Assembly: GCF_028502605.1 (NCBI RefSeq)
Contig: NC_079237.1
Coordinates: 3,720,001-3,784,000 of the forward strand
Origin: Trichoderma breve
Lineage: Eukaryota > Ascomycota > Sordariomycetes > Hypocreales > Hypocreaceae
DNA: 64,000 nt
Reading direction: 5' to 3'
Shown here: one piece after another, positions 1 through 12,198 of the stretch
How positions within the stretch are numbered: position 1 is the stretch's first letter
Layout: each line of letters starts with the position of its first letter
Position numbers and translations under genes: made by a program
Notes under the pieces: generated by a model
Database searches by the model: none
What the model was told of the DNA's origin: nothing
What the model saw: the letters and a program-made list of their open reading frames with translations, nothing else

Positions 1-348
1 CATACCTCAATTTGTAAACTCTGTTCCCGAGAAGCGCGCTTGGCGCCTTTACAAAGAGCAGGATTGTTTGCTCATATCCCGGTCTTACTTCAACATGGAG
101 GCCAGTAGCCTCCAGGTTTTTGAGCAGGGCAGTGAATTCATTTGTGGCTGTCTCGTAGTCTAACGTGATTTTTAGATGCAGCTCGTTTGTAGATGACGAT
201 GATCATAGCAAGAAATACCTGTATCACTAAAGTCATAAACGACAACGTATTTGTCGTTGTATGTTACATGAGCGCGTGATGGAGGTGGTGAGGGTGATCG
301 GCGAAGCTCCGGATCTTTGACCGGCGGTACTTCCAAATGACGAGGCAT
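1..348 (-). CDS. TMEM16/anoctamin (Ist2-like) membrane protein, 5' end only
   Basis: Partial gene running off the left edge. Exon 1 is 348-219 (ATG at 348-346) and exon 2 is 159-6, with a 59-nt intron 218-160 and a second intron donor at positions 5-4. The roughly 94 visible residues form the soluble N-terminal domain: a proline-rich start, then a segment (VVVYDFSD) and an amphipathic stretch (LLKNLEATGLHVEVRPG) followed by ILLFVKAP and NRVYKLR. This order resembles the ferredoxin-like N-terminal domain of fungal anoctamins such as Ist2, which tether ER to plasma membrane and act as lipid scramblases or channels. No membrane segment is visible because the gene is cut off. The family call rests on motif resemblance alone, so another family is possible. 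Confidence 0.65.
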
Positions 349-1730
349 CGCGACAGAGTGGTGCCGGCATATACAGATGACCAGCCTTTTCCTCTACCTG
401 CTCGAAATGGGGGAGCCTCGGAGCACTCTCGGGGATGGTTCTGGTGTGCCTGCTATTGGAGGCCAAACTATCCGACTATCTGTCCGCGGACACGATATTA
501 GGAGGGGCCGAAGCTCCGGGAATTTCTTCTTGGATAGAGCCGAAGGCTGTCCTCCGAGTGGTTGAGAGAGAACGGAGGCCTGTGAATAGCGAAAGGCGAT
601 ATTTCACTCCAGAAAAACTAACCGACGGGCAAAGCAGTCACACAAGAAGCAGATACAAACACAAAGAACGTAAAGAAAGACGAAGCTCCTGTCCCAGAGG
701 TGCAAAAGAGCTTTGACCGCGGGACATGTGTACAGTGGGTAGGGCTGCAAGGAATCCGTCAGAATCGAGATGCTTCATTGGCTGCCCATCTTAGCTTTCT
801 CGGCTCTGGGTGCCGGTGCTGAAAGGACTGATTCACGCTTAGCTTAGGGGTAAAATCTTAGCAGGGGAATCAAGTAATTGACAGCCTGTCTTATAGCCAG
901 CTGCTCCACCCGCCGCCAAATTACGCCACGACGAGTGAAAGAAACTGGTCCAGGAGACTTTGCTTTGTGAATCTTGAGCATCAATAGCTATGAATTGATA
1001 TGATAACTAGGTAGGTTAAGCAATGTGGTTCAGCCTGGGAATTGTTTGTTAGACAGTCAAATACCCCACCGACATACCCGTGAGAACAGACTGTTCAGTA
1101 TTCAGCTAATTTCGTGGCACCTATCATGACCTATGGCACATAAGCCACATTGCGGTATCCCCGCTACGCCAAAGCCAAGTAATATGGATGCTCGCAACAT
1201 TACGTAGCCGTCGCAGATCGTACAGAAGATTAATGGATTGAGCTCCTGTCAAGCCGCCCCTTTATCTGTTACTGGCGTAGATGCTGCAGCCAAAAGCATA
1301 AACATCATGACCAAGCCTGATGAACGTATTATTTGCCAATAATGTCTACTCAGTTAGTCAATTGTTATAGAAAACAATCCGACCCAAGCTTATGCCTTAC
1401 GCGTCAGATTAGCGTGTGAATGCATACCCAAGATCATGTTCATCCTTGTATGAAGGCGGGGTACCTGTAGGTAGCTGATCATTTTTCACAAGGCAGCTGC
1501 ATGCTTTCAATGAGTTGTTCAAATAATCACTAAACACGCGAATCTGTCAATCAATAGTTAACCCTATAACTGCAGTGAATAGTAGTTGTCGGGGTTCATG
1601 GTCTCAGCATACTTCAATCTCACTCAAAACGTCAAGAGTTGATATAGAGGCAGCTTTTCAAGGAATCTCATCATTTGCAGCATTTCTACTGAGCTTACAT
1701 AACTAATACAAAACAATACTCATCCCTCCT
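349..1730. other. Intergenic, 1.4 kb
   Basis: Upstream of the TMEM16-like gene and downstream of the GH95 gene. A short word, GAAGCTCC, recurs near 303, 511 and 681. The short ORFs here show no recognisable protein. I see no RNA gene or mobile element. Confidence 0.5.
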
Positions 1731-4716
1731 CTACTTGTGAAGCAAAACCTTGCTATTCACATCGACAATCTTAATCGGCGCCTTGTGGTTATGCAGCGTC
1801 ACCTTGTTCACCAAGCCGCTGTTATCCCACGAAAAGTCCACAGATCCGCCGCCTCTAATGCGCATGCCTTGAACAGAACCGCCCTTCCATTCCGATGGAA
1901 TAGCTGGACCCAAGATAACCGTGTGAATGGCATTGGATGCAGATGGAACAGGCAGATCAGTGATCAGCATGGCCAACACGGCGGCACTATATCCGAAATT
2001 GGCGTCGATCTGGAACGGCGCTGCTAGCTCGTATGGCCAGCTATTGCCAGAGGTGTACACGGAAAAGCCGTTGTTCGCATAGTTCATATCGATGGCATAT
2101 TTCAAGTAGGTGTATCTGCAGCAAAGTATAAGAAAGAAGGCTGAATCGGAGTGGAATGGAAAAGATTAGAGAGACGGAAACTTACGCAATGTCGGTGTTG
2201 TTGAGCTGGGCCCAGCATGCAACTCGCCAGACCTTCTCCCAGCCAGTGTTCGAATCAGCCGTGCCGTTGCCTCTTGCCGTCAGACTAACATTGACAGCAT
2301 CGGTGACAGTCTTGTTCCACATGTGCGTGCCGATGCTGTAGCCAGGATACCAACCAACAAGGTGAGAAAGGTGACGGTGCTCATCGTCGGGCTGATCCCA
2401 ACCGATCTTCCATTCTGTATGGTCTTAGTAATGATGTTCTTAAGGATGTAGTGTTACTAGTGATGAGCGTACCTTGAATTTGACCGAACCAACCAATAAT
2501 AATACCCGGAGAGAGCTTTGACTGTGTCTCCTTTACGGTCTCAAGGAAGGTGGCGTTTTTGTCACCGGAATCTTCCCAGCTGTCGATGATGTGGTCAAAG
2601 ATTTCCCAAACAAGCTGCTGGTAGTGTGTGCAGCCAAATGTCTACTCAAGTTAGTGAAATGCCATGTACTGTGTAGGTAAAAACTCTTCTTACCGTCCAA
2701 CCATGCTCAGGCGAGTTGCAAGGAGCAGCAACAAGTGTTCCATCGTTCGAATAGAGATCAGGCACCATCTCATGGATCCAGTATTCAGCAACCGATTTCA
2801 TGAGCGGGTACCCAACAGTCTTCCACCAGTGCGTGTCGCGGCCGTAGTCATATCGGTCCCAGACATTTTGCACTGTCAGAGGGTAAGCATATGGTAAATA
2901 ATCATCATCTGGATGCACTCACTAAGCCAGGCGGCGGATGCTGGGTAGTTGGACCACACAGCAGAGTTCATTTGTCTTCAAAGTGGTCAGCACGTTCATC
3001 AATAAGTACGGTTAGAATTCGAATTTGCTGGAGCCTTACCCAGTGAACCCGAATGTGTTGAGATTGCTGAATCCCACAAATCCAGGCGCGTCATACAGCA
3101 ATTGTGCTGTCTCTGTTCCACGCGGCACCCACGTATCGACAATGAAATCCCACAGCGGTCCTTGGATATCACCGAGACCAGTTTGTTCAGTGTGCCAGTG
3201 GTTCCTATGGCATTACGGTCAGTTAAAGTCGGTCTACAGGCGAGTTCAACTTACATCTGAACATTGACATCAACGTGATAATCTGAACTCCAAGCCGGGA
3301 ATTGATTCTCCGTCCAGATGCCCTGCAAATTGGGTGGCAAAGATCCATCTCTACATGAACCGATGAAAAGATATCTACCATAATCAAAGAGGAGGTTCTC
3401 CACGAATGGATCACCAACGTTATAGTCGTAGTTCTCCATCAGCGTCGCTGTCGGCACGGAAGCCGAGTGCTCGGAGTCTGGCAGACTGAGTGTGAATTGG
3501 CTGAAAAGCGTATTGTGATCCTTGACATGGGCGTTGTACATGCTGGTAAAGCTCTTCTTCTCGACGGCCTTAATGGTGGAGACCACAGCTGCTGCAGGAT
3601 CGACGCCCTTGAAGGAGTAGTTACTGGCCCTGGTTCCCTTCTTTTGGTCATAGTTTGTTCCAGCTGCATATACCACTGTTACAGAGGTAGTTCTGCGATC
3701 TGAAGGAACAAGGAGTTCGTGGGCCGATGTGCATGTTGCTCCCCTGGGCCGGTTAAGAACTTGGGCACGAGCGTCAAAGATCATGCCAATGTCCTGCTGA
3801 GTCTGTCCTCTCAAACGAACTCCATTGGCGTCGCATGAAGAGTTGGACGATGGGTTACTTCGTTGGTTGTCCTGTAGTCCAATGGTCACGTCTGGCAGCG
3901 CTTTGTTGGACTGAATGTTGTAAGCGCAAACTTGGTCGGGAAAGGTGCAGAAAGTAGTTCTACACGATTTGTCAGTTTCTAGAACAATTGCTTCTTCACG
4001 AAAAGATGACGGTGCGTCAGGAGCGCCGTTTCGAGATATACGCACATGGTAAACTTGGCACCATTCGATGTAAAGACGGTTTGATGGATACCAGTTTCGA
4101 GATCCAGAGCGCGGTTGTAAGAGCTGTATTTGCTGACTCCCCCAATCTTGACAGTGAGATTTCCCAGAGTCTCATAGTTGCCATAATGGTAGTTGTTTGG
4201 ATCTCCATATAACGCACTAATGTCTGTTGAGAAAGAAATGCATTAGCGAGTCCCGACATCTGCAATTAAGTCGAGCGCAACAAACCGTTGTTGATTTGAG
4301 TGTCCCAAATCGTCTGTCTAATGCCTGGCAGGGCAGTGTAGACTGGAGCCGGTGGGTTGGCACCAGTGTAGTCCTGTGGCAAAGTCAATAAGGCTATACA
4401 AACTGAAGTCGTTAGCGGAAGCAAGGATTTAATTGCTTACAGGGCTTTCGAAAGGACCTCCAGACCAAAGACTGTGTTCATTTAGGACCACAATGTCCTC
4501 TCCAACCAACCCAAGGGGCATTGCTATATTTGATCAACATTAGTTGCCTCGTCTTTGAGTGAACCGGTTTCCACACCAACCTCCAAGCTTTCCATTTCCC
4601 AGCGGATAAGCTGACATGATAATGTTGTCTGGGTCTGCCGGTTCAGTTGCCCATAGTTTCCTCGCGCTTGCGCATTGAGCGCAAGCAGCGAGAGCGATGA
4701 GCCCCGTCCGCAACAT
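1731..4716 (-). CDS. Secreted GH95 alpha-L-fucosidase (or alpha-L-galactosidase)
   Basis: Eleven exons: 4716-4581, 4523-4441, 4373-4286, 4223-4046, 3959-3255, 3204-3040, 2975-2923, 2872-2694, 2641-2473, 2414-2186, 2115-1731. They give 2370 nt, 789 residues, the usual size for the family. I chose the ATG at 4716 because it opens directly on a signal peptide ([18 protein letters not shown]); an in-frame ATG at 4794 would add 26 residues ahead of it. GH95 enzymes remove terminal alpha-1,2-L-fucose from xyloglucan or glycans outside the cell by inversion. Family landmarks: [10 protein letters not shown] near 40, LPPNLQGIW, the catalytic-loop segment DVNVQMNHW (392-400), PCNSPEHG with the predicted acid Glu525, and FQIDANFG with the predicted base Asp699. 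Several N-glycosylation sequons are present. Substrate (fucose or L-galactose) cannot be told from sequence. Confidence 0.93.
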
Positions 4717-6403
4717 TGTGGCCAATGCTACTTTGTTTGCAGAGGCGTTGAGAGTGAAACAACTGTTGTGCCTTAGAACAACTCGATGGGCCATCCCGCC
4801 TTCTTAAATAGTTGCGATTGAGTTGCCCCATCATCGTCGTAACCATCGTGATCCATAACGATCCCAAGATAATGCGGGGTTGGAAGCCTAAACGTTTATC
4901 AGCGATCCCCATAGTAGCATAGTTTACTACATGAACACGACGATATTGGAGAAGTCGTTGAGCCCTTCATCGTGTCGCATCGTGGAGGGGAATTAACCGT
5001 CCCGTAGGATATTGTCTTATTAGACCCGACGGGTGTGAGCGAGAGAAACGCCATGCCATTCACGGCATCAGGTTTACGGCTTTGGGATGCCTCGCAAACC
5101 ATATACTAATTGAAATGCAGAAAGTAGGTCAGTTGCACTGATCTCGCTGCGCCGGTAATCGACAGGGGCCAATCGTGGGGAAATGCTACTTGCCGACGGC
5201 AGCAGTGTTAGCCTCGGCCTGTTGGAAGATTCGTCTTAGTTGTGTTTTGAGAAACGGAGAAACCGTCAAATTGCGGATATTAATTTGGTCAAGTTTCGTA
5301 ACTGAAGAGGTGAGATATGAGCTGAGTAGTGAGACCAGTCTCTCTTTAAAGAACACTTTTTGGGGCAACTGTTCTATTATGACAACTACAATGGCATCAT
5401 CTCCCAGAAGATACCTATGCTTATAGCAGTTGTGTTGTCCTATTTTAAGTAATTTGAGCGAGGCTTTAGTGGCAGATGACCTGTAATTATGCGAAACGTT
5501 TTGTTTCATAGATCAGTTAACACAATGCAGTAACCTCTTCTAGGCAATGCACTTCTACTGCTGACCAAGCGTGTCATCCCTTTTCATAACTAGACGGTGC
5601 TCTAAACAAAAGATCGTCTTCAACGCTATCGGATATCGCAATCACGCATAGCAATTCGTTTCTGAATGCGATCCGGGATACGGTGCGGATACGGTACGGA
5701 TAAGCGCTTATTTACTTTGCCATCTCCTTTTCGTGACCGTCAATCATCCGATAGATGACTTTGCTCGCAAGAGAATCACTATTTTCAAGTTGAACAGCGA
5801 AACTACTCAACTTCCGTCGGTTGGAATTGAAATGACATTCTAGTTTCATCAACGTGGTGAATAATTACTAGTGAAGCCGGTAGCTTGGCAAACACCGCAT
5901 TGCTGGAAAATGAGTTTAGCTTCATGATGCTTCAAATGTGGGAATAAAAAAAGGGGTATGAAAGGGTCAGGTTTAAACTGGAACAAAGAAATATATATAG
6001 TAATATGGAGCAAAGGTGTAAGCTGCACGTTGAGCGCGGTCAACTCAGAGAGACTCCGGCCTCTATAACAACAGCCGACATCGGCTGATCCGGCTCTTAC
6101 ATACGTTACTAAGAACGCTAGACTTTATACGAGCACCAGTCTTTGTCAACCAGGAACAGAGACGTGATTTGTCGAGCAAACTTCGGCTGTCGGTGGATCT
6201 TATCAATCAGATAAGCCATCAGTTGATCATGGGTCGGAGCGAATTAATGTGTGCCGTAGGGAGTGCAGAGGCGCGGAATCAGCTGATGTTTCCAATTTTC
6301 GGCTTGTGATCCACGACCTAAAATATCGCAGCATCACGGTCGGTTTGGAGGTTCATCACAATATCGCCTACAGGCACCAATATGCTGCATCGAAAGCCGC
6401 GCG
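4717..6403. other. Divergent intergenic region, GH95 / ferric reductase
   Basis: 1.7 kb shared upstream region of the fucosidase (leftward) and the ferric reductase (rightward). Near 5680-5705 there are overlapping GGATACGG/GGATAAG words. The only clear regulatory site is the GATA element at 6200-6214, listed separately. No coding exon recognised. Confidence 0.5.
6200..6214. promoter_or_regulatory. Inverted GATA site matching the iron-repressor (SreA/Fep1) consensus
   Basis: The sequence TTATCAATCAGATAA holds ATCAGATAA (6206-6214), an exact match to ATCWGATAA, the site bound by fungal GATA-type siderophore/iron repressors. A second, inverted GATAA lies five bases away (TTATC 6200-6204). It sits 190 bp before the start of the ferric reductase, where an iron-dependent repressor would be expected. 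The site is seen; its function is inferred. Confidence 0.6.
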
Positions 6404-8930
6404 ATGAAACGTTTCACACTCACACAAGCAACCCTATATTTATCGCTGCTTGCTCGTCTCTCCAACGCTCAACCCCTTTCCCCCAAAGATTCGCCTAAAC
6501 TGTGCGTGAAGAGCTGTGAGAATTCCCTCAAGTCTGTGCGGTATAGCGATGTCGATCCAACAACATCACCTCGTCGACAGGCATGTCAAAGCCGCCTCGC
6601 GTTATCATCAGAGTATCTATGCCTTGATCTAAACTGTGGAGCCGAGACGCGCAACTCTGCTCTGCAACATCGCAATGCGACCTGTTATGCCACTTTCGGG
6701 AGTCCCATTCCGGCCTTTAAGAGAGATTACACATATGAAGAAATTGCCGGATTAACAAAAGTCGGTAAGAATGATTCGTTTGACGCTGGAAACACATCGC
6801 AAGAGGTGGTAATCCCGTCACCTGAATGGTTCATGTTGTGGTTCGATACCTTGGTATGTAGACTCATCTGTCGGCGCCTGTGTCTCTTCTTATACAATAT
6901 TAACTATTCTTAGGATGCCGTAGAATACGCCCGTAGACATCATTATGCATATGGGTAATTCTTATTACGATCTGATGGTAATGAGACTTAGCTAACGCAA
7001 CTTAGTATCGGAGTAATGGTATTCTGGGCTGCGGTGGTGTTTGTAGGCGTCGCGTACAAGATTCAACTTGCAATCTCTCAGCTTTATTGCAGACAGCACA
7101 ACTTTGACTCTGTCGGAATCTGGACAGAAACCGGATCGTGGTTCAAGCGCAACATCACCATTCCCGCGACATTTGGGTACAGATGTGCGCAAAACGTGTG
7201 GTGGGCCACGATTCCACCGCGCATCCAGTCACTCACAATTACACTGTTTCTTATAATGAACATTGTTTTCTGCATACATGGCTATAGAATCATTGATGAA
7301 AATCTCTAGTAGGCCAATCCCCTCCTCACCAATGTTTCTAGGCGATTATGCTCATCATCTACACAGTTTTGACGGGCCAACTAGACAGGTGTTGCGCTAC
7401 GTGTCAGATCGGACAGGAATAGTGTCCTTTGCTAATTTCCCTTTTATTTGGCTGTTCGGAATGAGAAATAATGTTGCCATGTGGCTTACCGGCTGGGATT
7501 TTGGGACATACAACAACTTCCACCGATGGTGTGCCCGAATTTCGACCCTCGAAGCCGTTGTTCATTCCATTCTTTACACTGTTCTTATCTTTATGAGTGA
7601 GTTGATGGAGCTTCCATTTATATGACTGACATACATATGTGGATACTAATGTTTATATAGACGGAGGCTGGAATTATTATGCATTTTGGTTTACCATGTG
7701 GTTTTGGAACGCCGGTCAAATCGTATGAAAGCCAAGTGCCCATGCTTGAAGAATGTTCTAACTCATCAATAGGCCACTATTGCTATGTGTGCACTATTAA
7801 TACTTTCCGTCTATTGGATACGACGTCGCTTCTATGAAGCATTCCTCATCATACATATCGGACTCTCTATTCTTATCCTCTTCACAATGCTTGGGTAAGG
7901 CTACTACTTCCATTGTGCATGACATCGTCAATCAAGCTGACACAGCCATAGCCATGTTTCAATATTTAATGGAGAATACGATGCTTTGTTTTGGGTGCCT
8001 GCATTTATTTGGGTTTTTGATCGAGTAATGCGACTTCTACGAATCATCATATACAATCCTGGACGTTGGTCAACTACTGCATTGGCCAGCTACAGCGACT
8101 CCGCAAACATCATCCGTTTGACCATTCCCACCGATAATGCTCTCTACAAGATCCGATCCGGCAATTTCTTCTATTTAATGGTCTTGAACGACACGCGCTT
8201 TTGGGAGAGCCATCCATTTACTGTTGCATCGACCTCGGGCGAACTTTCACAGTCATCGGAGTACTCTGATGAAGAAGAGCCGCTTTTGACTTCACCGACG
8301 ATTGCGACAGAGATACAACTTGAGTGCATGGCCTCTGAACCAAAGAAACAATACATGACATTTCTTATTCGGCCATATAATGGCTTCACTAAGCGCCTCA
8401 GGGATATGTTGGCTGACGAACAATCGAGCTCGAGGCCTCTTAAGGTACTAGTAGACGGACCGTATGGCCATACGCAACAGCTTCAAGAGTATCGGCAAGT
8501 CGTATTCATTGCTGGCGGATCCGGAGTTGTCGTTGCTCTCTCATACTTGAAAGATCTTTGCGACGAGATGAAGGCGCCTACCACAATCGAGCTACACTGG
8601 GCTGTCCGAGAGCCTACATTCGTACGAGATGTTCTTTCCAAAGAGGCCAAAAGTGCCCTTGACACAGGCAGATTATCGCTGCATCTCTACATGTCTTCAG
8701 TGAATGACTTTAGCACGAATGATTTGCCAAGCACGGTTGAGCGGCATGTTGGCCGACCAAATATTCACTCAGTCGTCATGTCGGCAGCATGTGGTGCTCA
8801 GGGCAGCAATTTGGCCGTCGTGGCATGCGGGCCTGCTAAAATGGCCGACGATTCACGGCTGGCGGTTGCCGATGCATTAAAGAATGGGAATCACAATATA
8901 GACTATTATGAGGAGAGCTTTACATGGTAG
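6404..8930 (+). CDS. FRE-type ferric/cupric reductase transmembrane component
   Basis: Seven exons: 6404-6853, 6914-6954, 7006-7308, 7367-7596, 7661-7722, 7773-7894, 7952-8930; 728 residues. It reduces extracellular Fe3+ (or Cu2+, siderophore-iron) by passing NADPH electrons through FAD and two membrane hemes. Visible parts: signal peptide (about 1-22), a Cys-rich extracellular N-terminal region (about 23-150), several hydrophobic spans, then two bis-heme pairs with canonical spacing, His317-X13-His331 and His390-X13-His404. The cytosolic part carries the FAD-binding HPFTVAS, an acidic insert (SDEEEPLL), the NADPH-binding DGPYG, GGSGV and VVACGP motifs, and ends in YEESFTW. The upstream iron-repressor-type site suggests induction by iron starvation. 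Length and motif order fit a complete gene. Confidence 0.94.
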
Positions 8931-9833
8931 ACGGCGTTATAGAATTGGTTATAGAATGGATAATTGTCTCAGATTGAGATGCTCTACAAAGTACTAAACG
9001 AAGCTGGGCCTCCGAAGTAGTATAGATACTGTGTACCGATATCGTTTGTGGGCAACAGTATGCTTTACGGAACACGGAGTCAGTCGCGCAAAAAAATACA
9101 TACCTGAGAATTGAAGCTTTCACGACAGCAAAGATTAGGTACCGGAACGTAATAGCGCAAATTGGTAGAATATTCTTGAGAAATAGATAGATAATTATCG
9201 GTGAGTCTAAATAAACTGCGCGAATGATTACTTTACAAGTAACTGAGGGTGCAGGGTGCAGGGTGACAGCGGTTCATTTCCACGGACAGACTTGCCACGG
9301 AGAGAGTTGCTTGCAAAGAGCTGCTCAAGTCAACTGAAGCGCAGATTGAAAACTCCACTAATGCACTCCATTAAACCAATTATAGCTTCGGATCTCCTTG
9401 GAGCGGTGCTTCCGGAGAGAGTTGCCTCTAGACGGATGTTCCACAGACTAGTATCTCCGAACCTAGCATCACGTTCACTAATCCAACCCTATCCATTGAA
9501 CCCTACCGCATAGTTGTGATGAGCGGCAAAGATAAGTTGTGAATAATAATCTTTGAGCAGATGAGTGAGCGCTTAACGTTTCCCATACAACTTTTGTCGT
9601 AGAATCCGGACGTTCTTGCCAGTTCATGGACGACTGCAAGCCGTTATGTGCGAGATGTGAGCGGGAGAAGCGATGATACTGAGGAGTATGCTTTCAGATT
9701 CTATAGAGTCAATGGAAACGCTATTTGCGAATATAAAAGCAGCGTTCATTCTTGCTACTGAACTCTTGCTTAATACATCGCATCTTCACTCAGCACTCCT
9801 ATCGTCGCCAGCAATAACTTTTTACACTTGAAA
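8931..9833. other. Intergenic, 0.9 kb
   Basis: Promoter of the next reductase. A short tandem GGGTGCAGGGTGCAGGGTG-like run lies at about 9246-9264 and an ATATAAAAGC TATA-type element at about 9729-9738, roughly 100 bp before the next start codon. No gene seen. Confidence 0.5.
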
Positions 9834-10874
9834 ATGTCCGAAAGCCTTGTTTTTATTACCGGAGCCACTGGCTACATTGGAACTCACCTTGTTGGCGATG
9901 TCCTCAAAGCCGGTCACCGTGTCCGCGTTGCGGTGAGGAGCCAGGAAAAGTCTCAGTTAATCGAGGAACTGTACCCTTCTGCTGCGGACAAGATCGAATA
10001 TGCCGTCGTACCGGATATGTCACAGCCCTCTGCTTATCAAGATGCCTTGAAGGGTGTCAACTATGTTTTCCACTTGGCTGGAGCAATGGTCGACAAGGGA
10101 GTAGAGCTGGAAAGAGACTTTGTTGATCCTGCGGTCAATGGAACTTTGTCGATTCTTGAGTCTGCCAAAAAGGAGCCCAGCATCCGAAAAGTCGCCATTG
10201 TGTCGTCCTTTTTGTCTTTGATGCCCATGGATGGTGTTATGCGCAATCCTTTCCACATCAAGGGTATGTTTATCGGAATAACATCGCGAATTAGCCAATA
10301 AGCTAACAGTTCGATAGCCAATACCGGCGAAAAGTTCGCTATCGATTATAAAATGGCCTTCCCTGAAGGCTTACCTGGTCAGCTTCTCAAGTACCAGACA
10401 GGCAAAATTGTTGCCCACCAAGCTTACCGCGACTGGATCAAGAAGGAAAACCCCAAGTTTACCGTTGTAAGCGTTCATCCTTCCCAGGTGTTTGGACCTA
10501 GCCTGGTTCAAAAGTCCTCGAGCGAGCTCAGCGGAGTGAATTTCCTTATGTGGATGACTCTCCAGTCGGATGCTCCACTGACACCTTACCTGATGGTGGA
10601 CGTTCGCGACGTCTCACTCGCACTGTCACGAATTATTGATGCCGATGTTCCCTCTGGGACTGAACTACCCATTACTGGCCCTCTTTACACCTGGAAGCAG
10701 TATGCTAGCTTTGTTAGCTCAAAATATCCCTCTTTGGCCATCAAATTTGCGCCACAGGAGGAGCCAACCATGACTATGGATAGGGATGTTACAGACAAGT
10801 ATCTCAAGGTGAACTGGACTCCACCAGAGGAGACTATCACTGCATTTGTTGATCAGCAAGTTGCATTGTCATAA
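9834..10874 (+). CDS. Extended short-chain dehydrogenase, dihydroflavonol/aldehyde reductase-like
   Basis: Two exons, 9834-10263 and 10318-10874, give 328 residues. The ATG at 9834 follows an AAA context and is the first possible ATG. N-terminal Rossmann motif GATGYIGTHL (residues 10-19) binds NAD(P)H; the catalytic pair appears as YQTGK (YxxxK), with VHPSQVFGPS as the usual substrate-loop landmark. The family (ketoreductase/cinnamoyl-CoA reductase/dihydroflavonol-4-reductase-like) reduces aldehydes or ketones; the substrate cannot be predicted. It converges with the NmrA-like gene 243 bp downstream. With the next two reductases and a Zn2Cys6 regulator, it may belong to a small redox gene group. 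Confidence 0.88.
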
Positions 10875-11117
10875 GGAAGAGGAGTGGGAGTATCCTACTT
10901 TTTGAAGTTTAGTATAGTATAGGTGACTATGAGCAATGCCAACAATAGATATACATCATCTTGACCAGAGTGAATAGTAAATTATTGTGGGTACTCATGA
11001 CACGTGAAAGGAGATGTTAAATCTGATGGTTGCAGCGTAACTAAATTCCTATACTGAAACAACAACTACTTTCGCTTCTTGTCTATATGATGCTCTGTCT
11101 AATTCTACTTTTTAATT

Positions 11118-12198
11118 TCATGCCTGGCCAAAGATCCCGGTTTTTAAAGCAGTCTGATATTTCTCAGTTGAGTAGCCGACTGAACGCATCCACTCCTCAA
11201 TAGTCTTGATGCGATTAGGGTGAATCTTGTCCAAGCGAGCATAGTCCTTGGTCCAAAGGCCCTTGTTACCACCGCTCTCTTGCCAGATGGTGAACCAAGG
11301 AACAAACATCTCGGCCATGGTCTTGAGTGTTGGGTCTTCATAGCCTGGAGATCCAGCAAGACCAATCTTGGTGTCTGGCCACGACTCGGCCACTGCGGAG
11401 AGAGGTAGAGGCTCGAAGCGAGCAGGCTCTCCAGTCACTGCGGTAAAGGCGGCAGCAATAGTGTTGCCGTTTACGTGGTCAATGCCAACACTGAGCAAGT
11501 CGGCTTCGAATTCCTTGGGGTGCTCAAACATGTATCGAGCAAACCAGGCGAAGTCGACCAATCCTACCATTGCCATAGCGCCGTCAGCCTCGATGGGCAT
11601 GCGGAATACATAGACCCCATCATCTCCCTTGGCGGGAGACCATGTAGCAAGGTGGGACTCGGGATAGGGGCCGCTTTCAATGGCACTCCAGTTCATCTTA
11701 TCGGTTGGCTGAGCCTTCAGGAAGTCTAAAAGGGCGATAAAGTTAGTACTTCTCCATGGGATGTCAGAGAGTTATGAGTTTCATACCGACAACCTTTGCC
11801 TTGCCGTCGACGAAAGGGACACGATACTTGGGGTTGAATCCAGACTTCTTGGACACGAACGGCAGAGAGCTGTAGACGAAGTGCTTGACACCAGCCCAGT
11901 AGGCAATCTCATAGATGCGAATGCCCCAGAAGATCTCGGCCTTCTCACCAATCGCGAAACCGTTGGTGTTGACGAAAACGGCGTAGACTCCCTTAAATGC
12001 AGCAACGAGATTGTCCTCGTCATAAGTGTCGCCTTCAACCACGGTGATGCGGGGGATGGCGGCAAGAGAGACGCTCTCCTCAGACTTAGCATTTCGTGAC
12101 AAGATTCTGACCGAAAAGTCCTCATTTTTGACCAGCTCTCGGGCCACGGCAGAGTTTTGAGCTCCGGCTCCGCCCAAGATGAGAATGACTTTAGACAT
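11118..12198 (-). CDS. NmrA-like NAD(P)-binding protein
   Basis: Two exons, 12198-11787 and 11725-11118, give 339 residues. The N terminus MSKVILILGGAGAQNSAVA is the dinucleotide-binding loop (GGAGAQ) of NmrA-type atypical SDRs, followed by ILSRNAK, and VEGDTYDED where family members read the bound base. These proteins lack the usual YxxxK catalytic pair and act as redox sensors or as reductases. The C-terminal half (PYPESHLATWSP, VYVFRMPIEADGAMAMVGL) is the typical NmrA substrate-side domain. Likely cytosolic. It converges with the extended SDR gene; no substrate is suggested. Confidence 0.88.
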
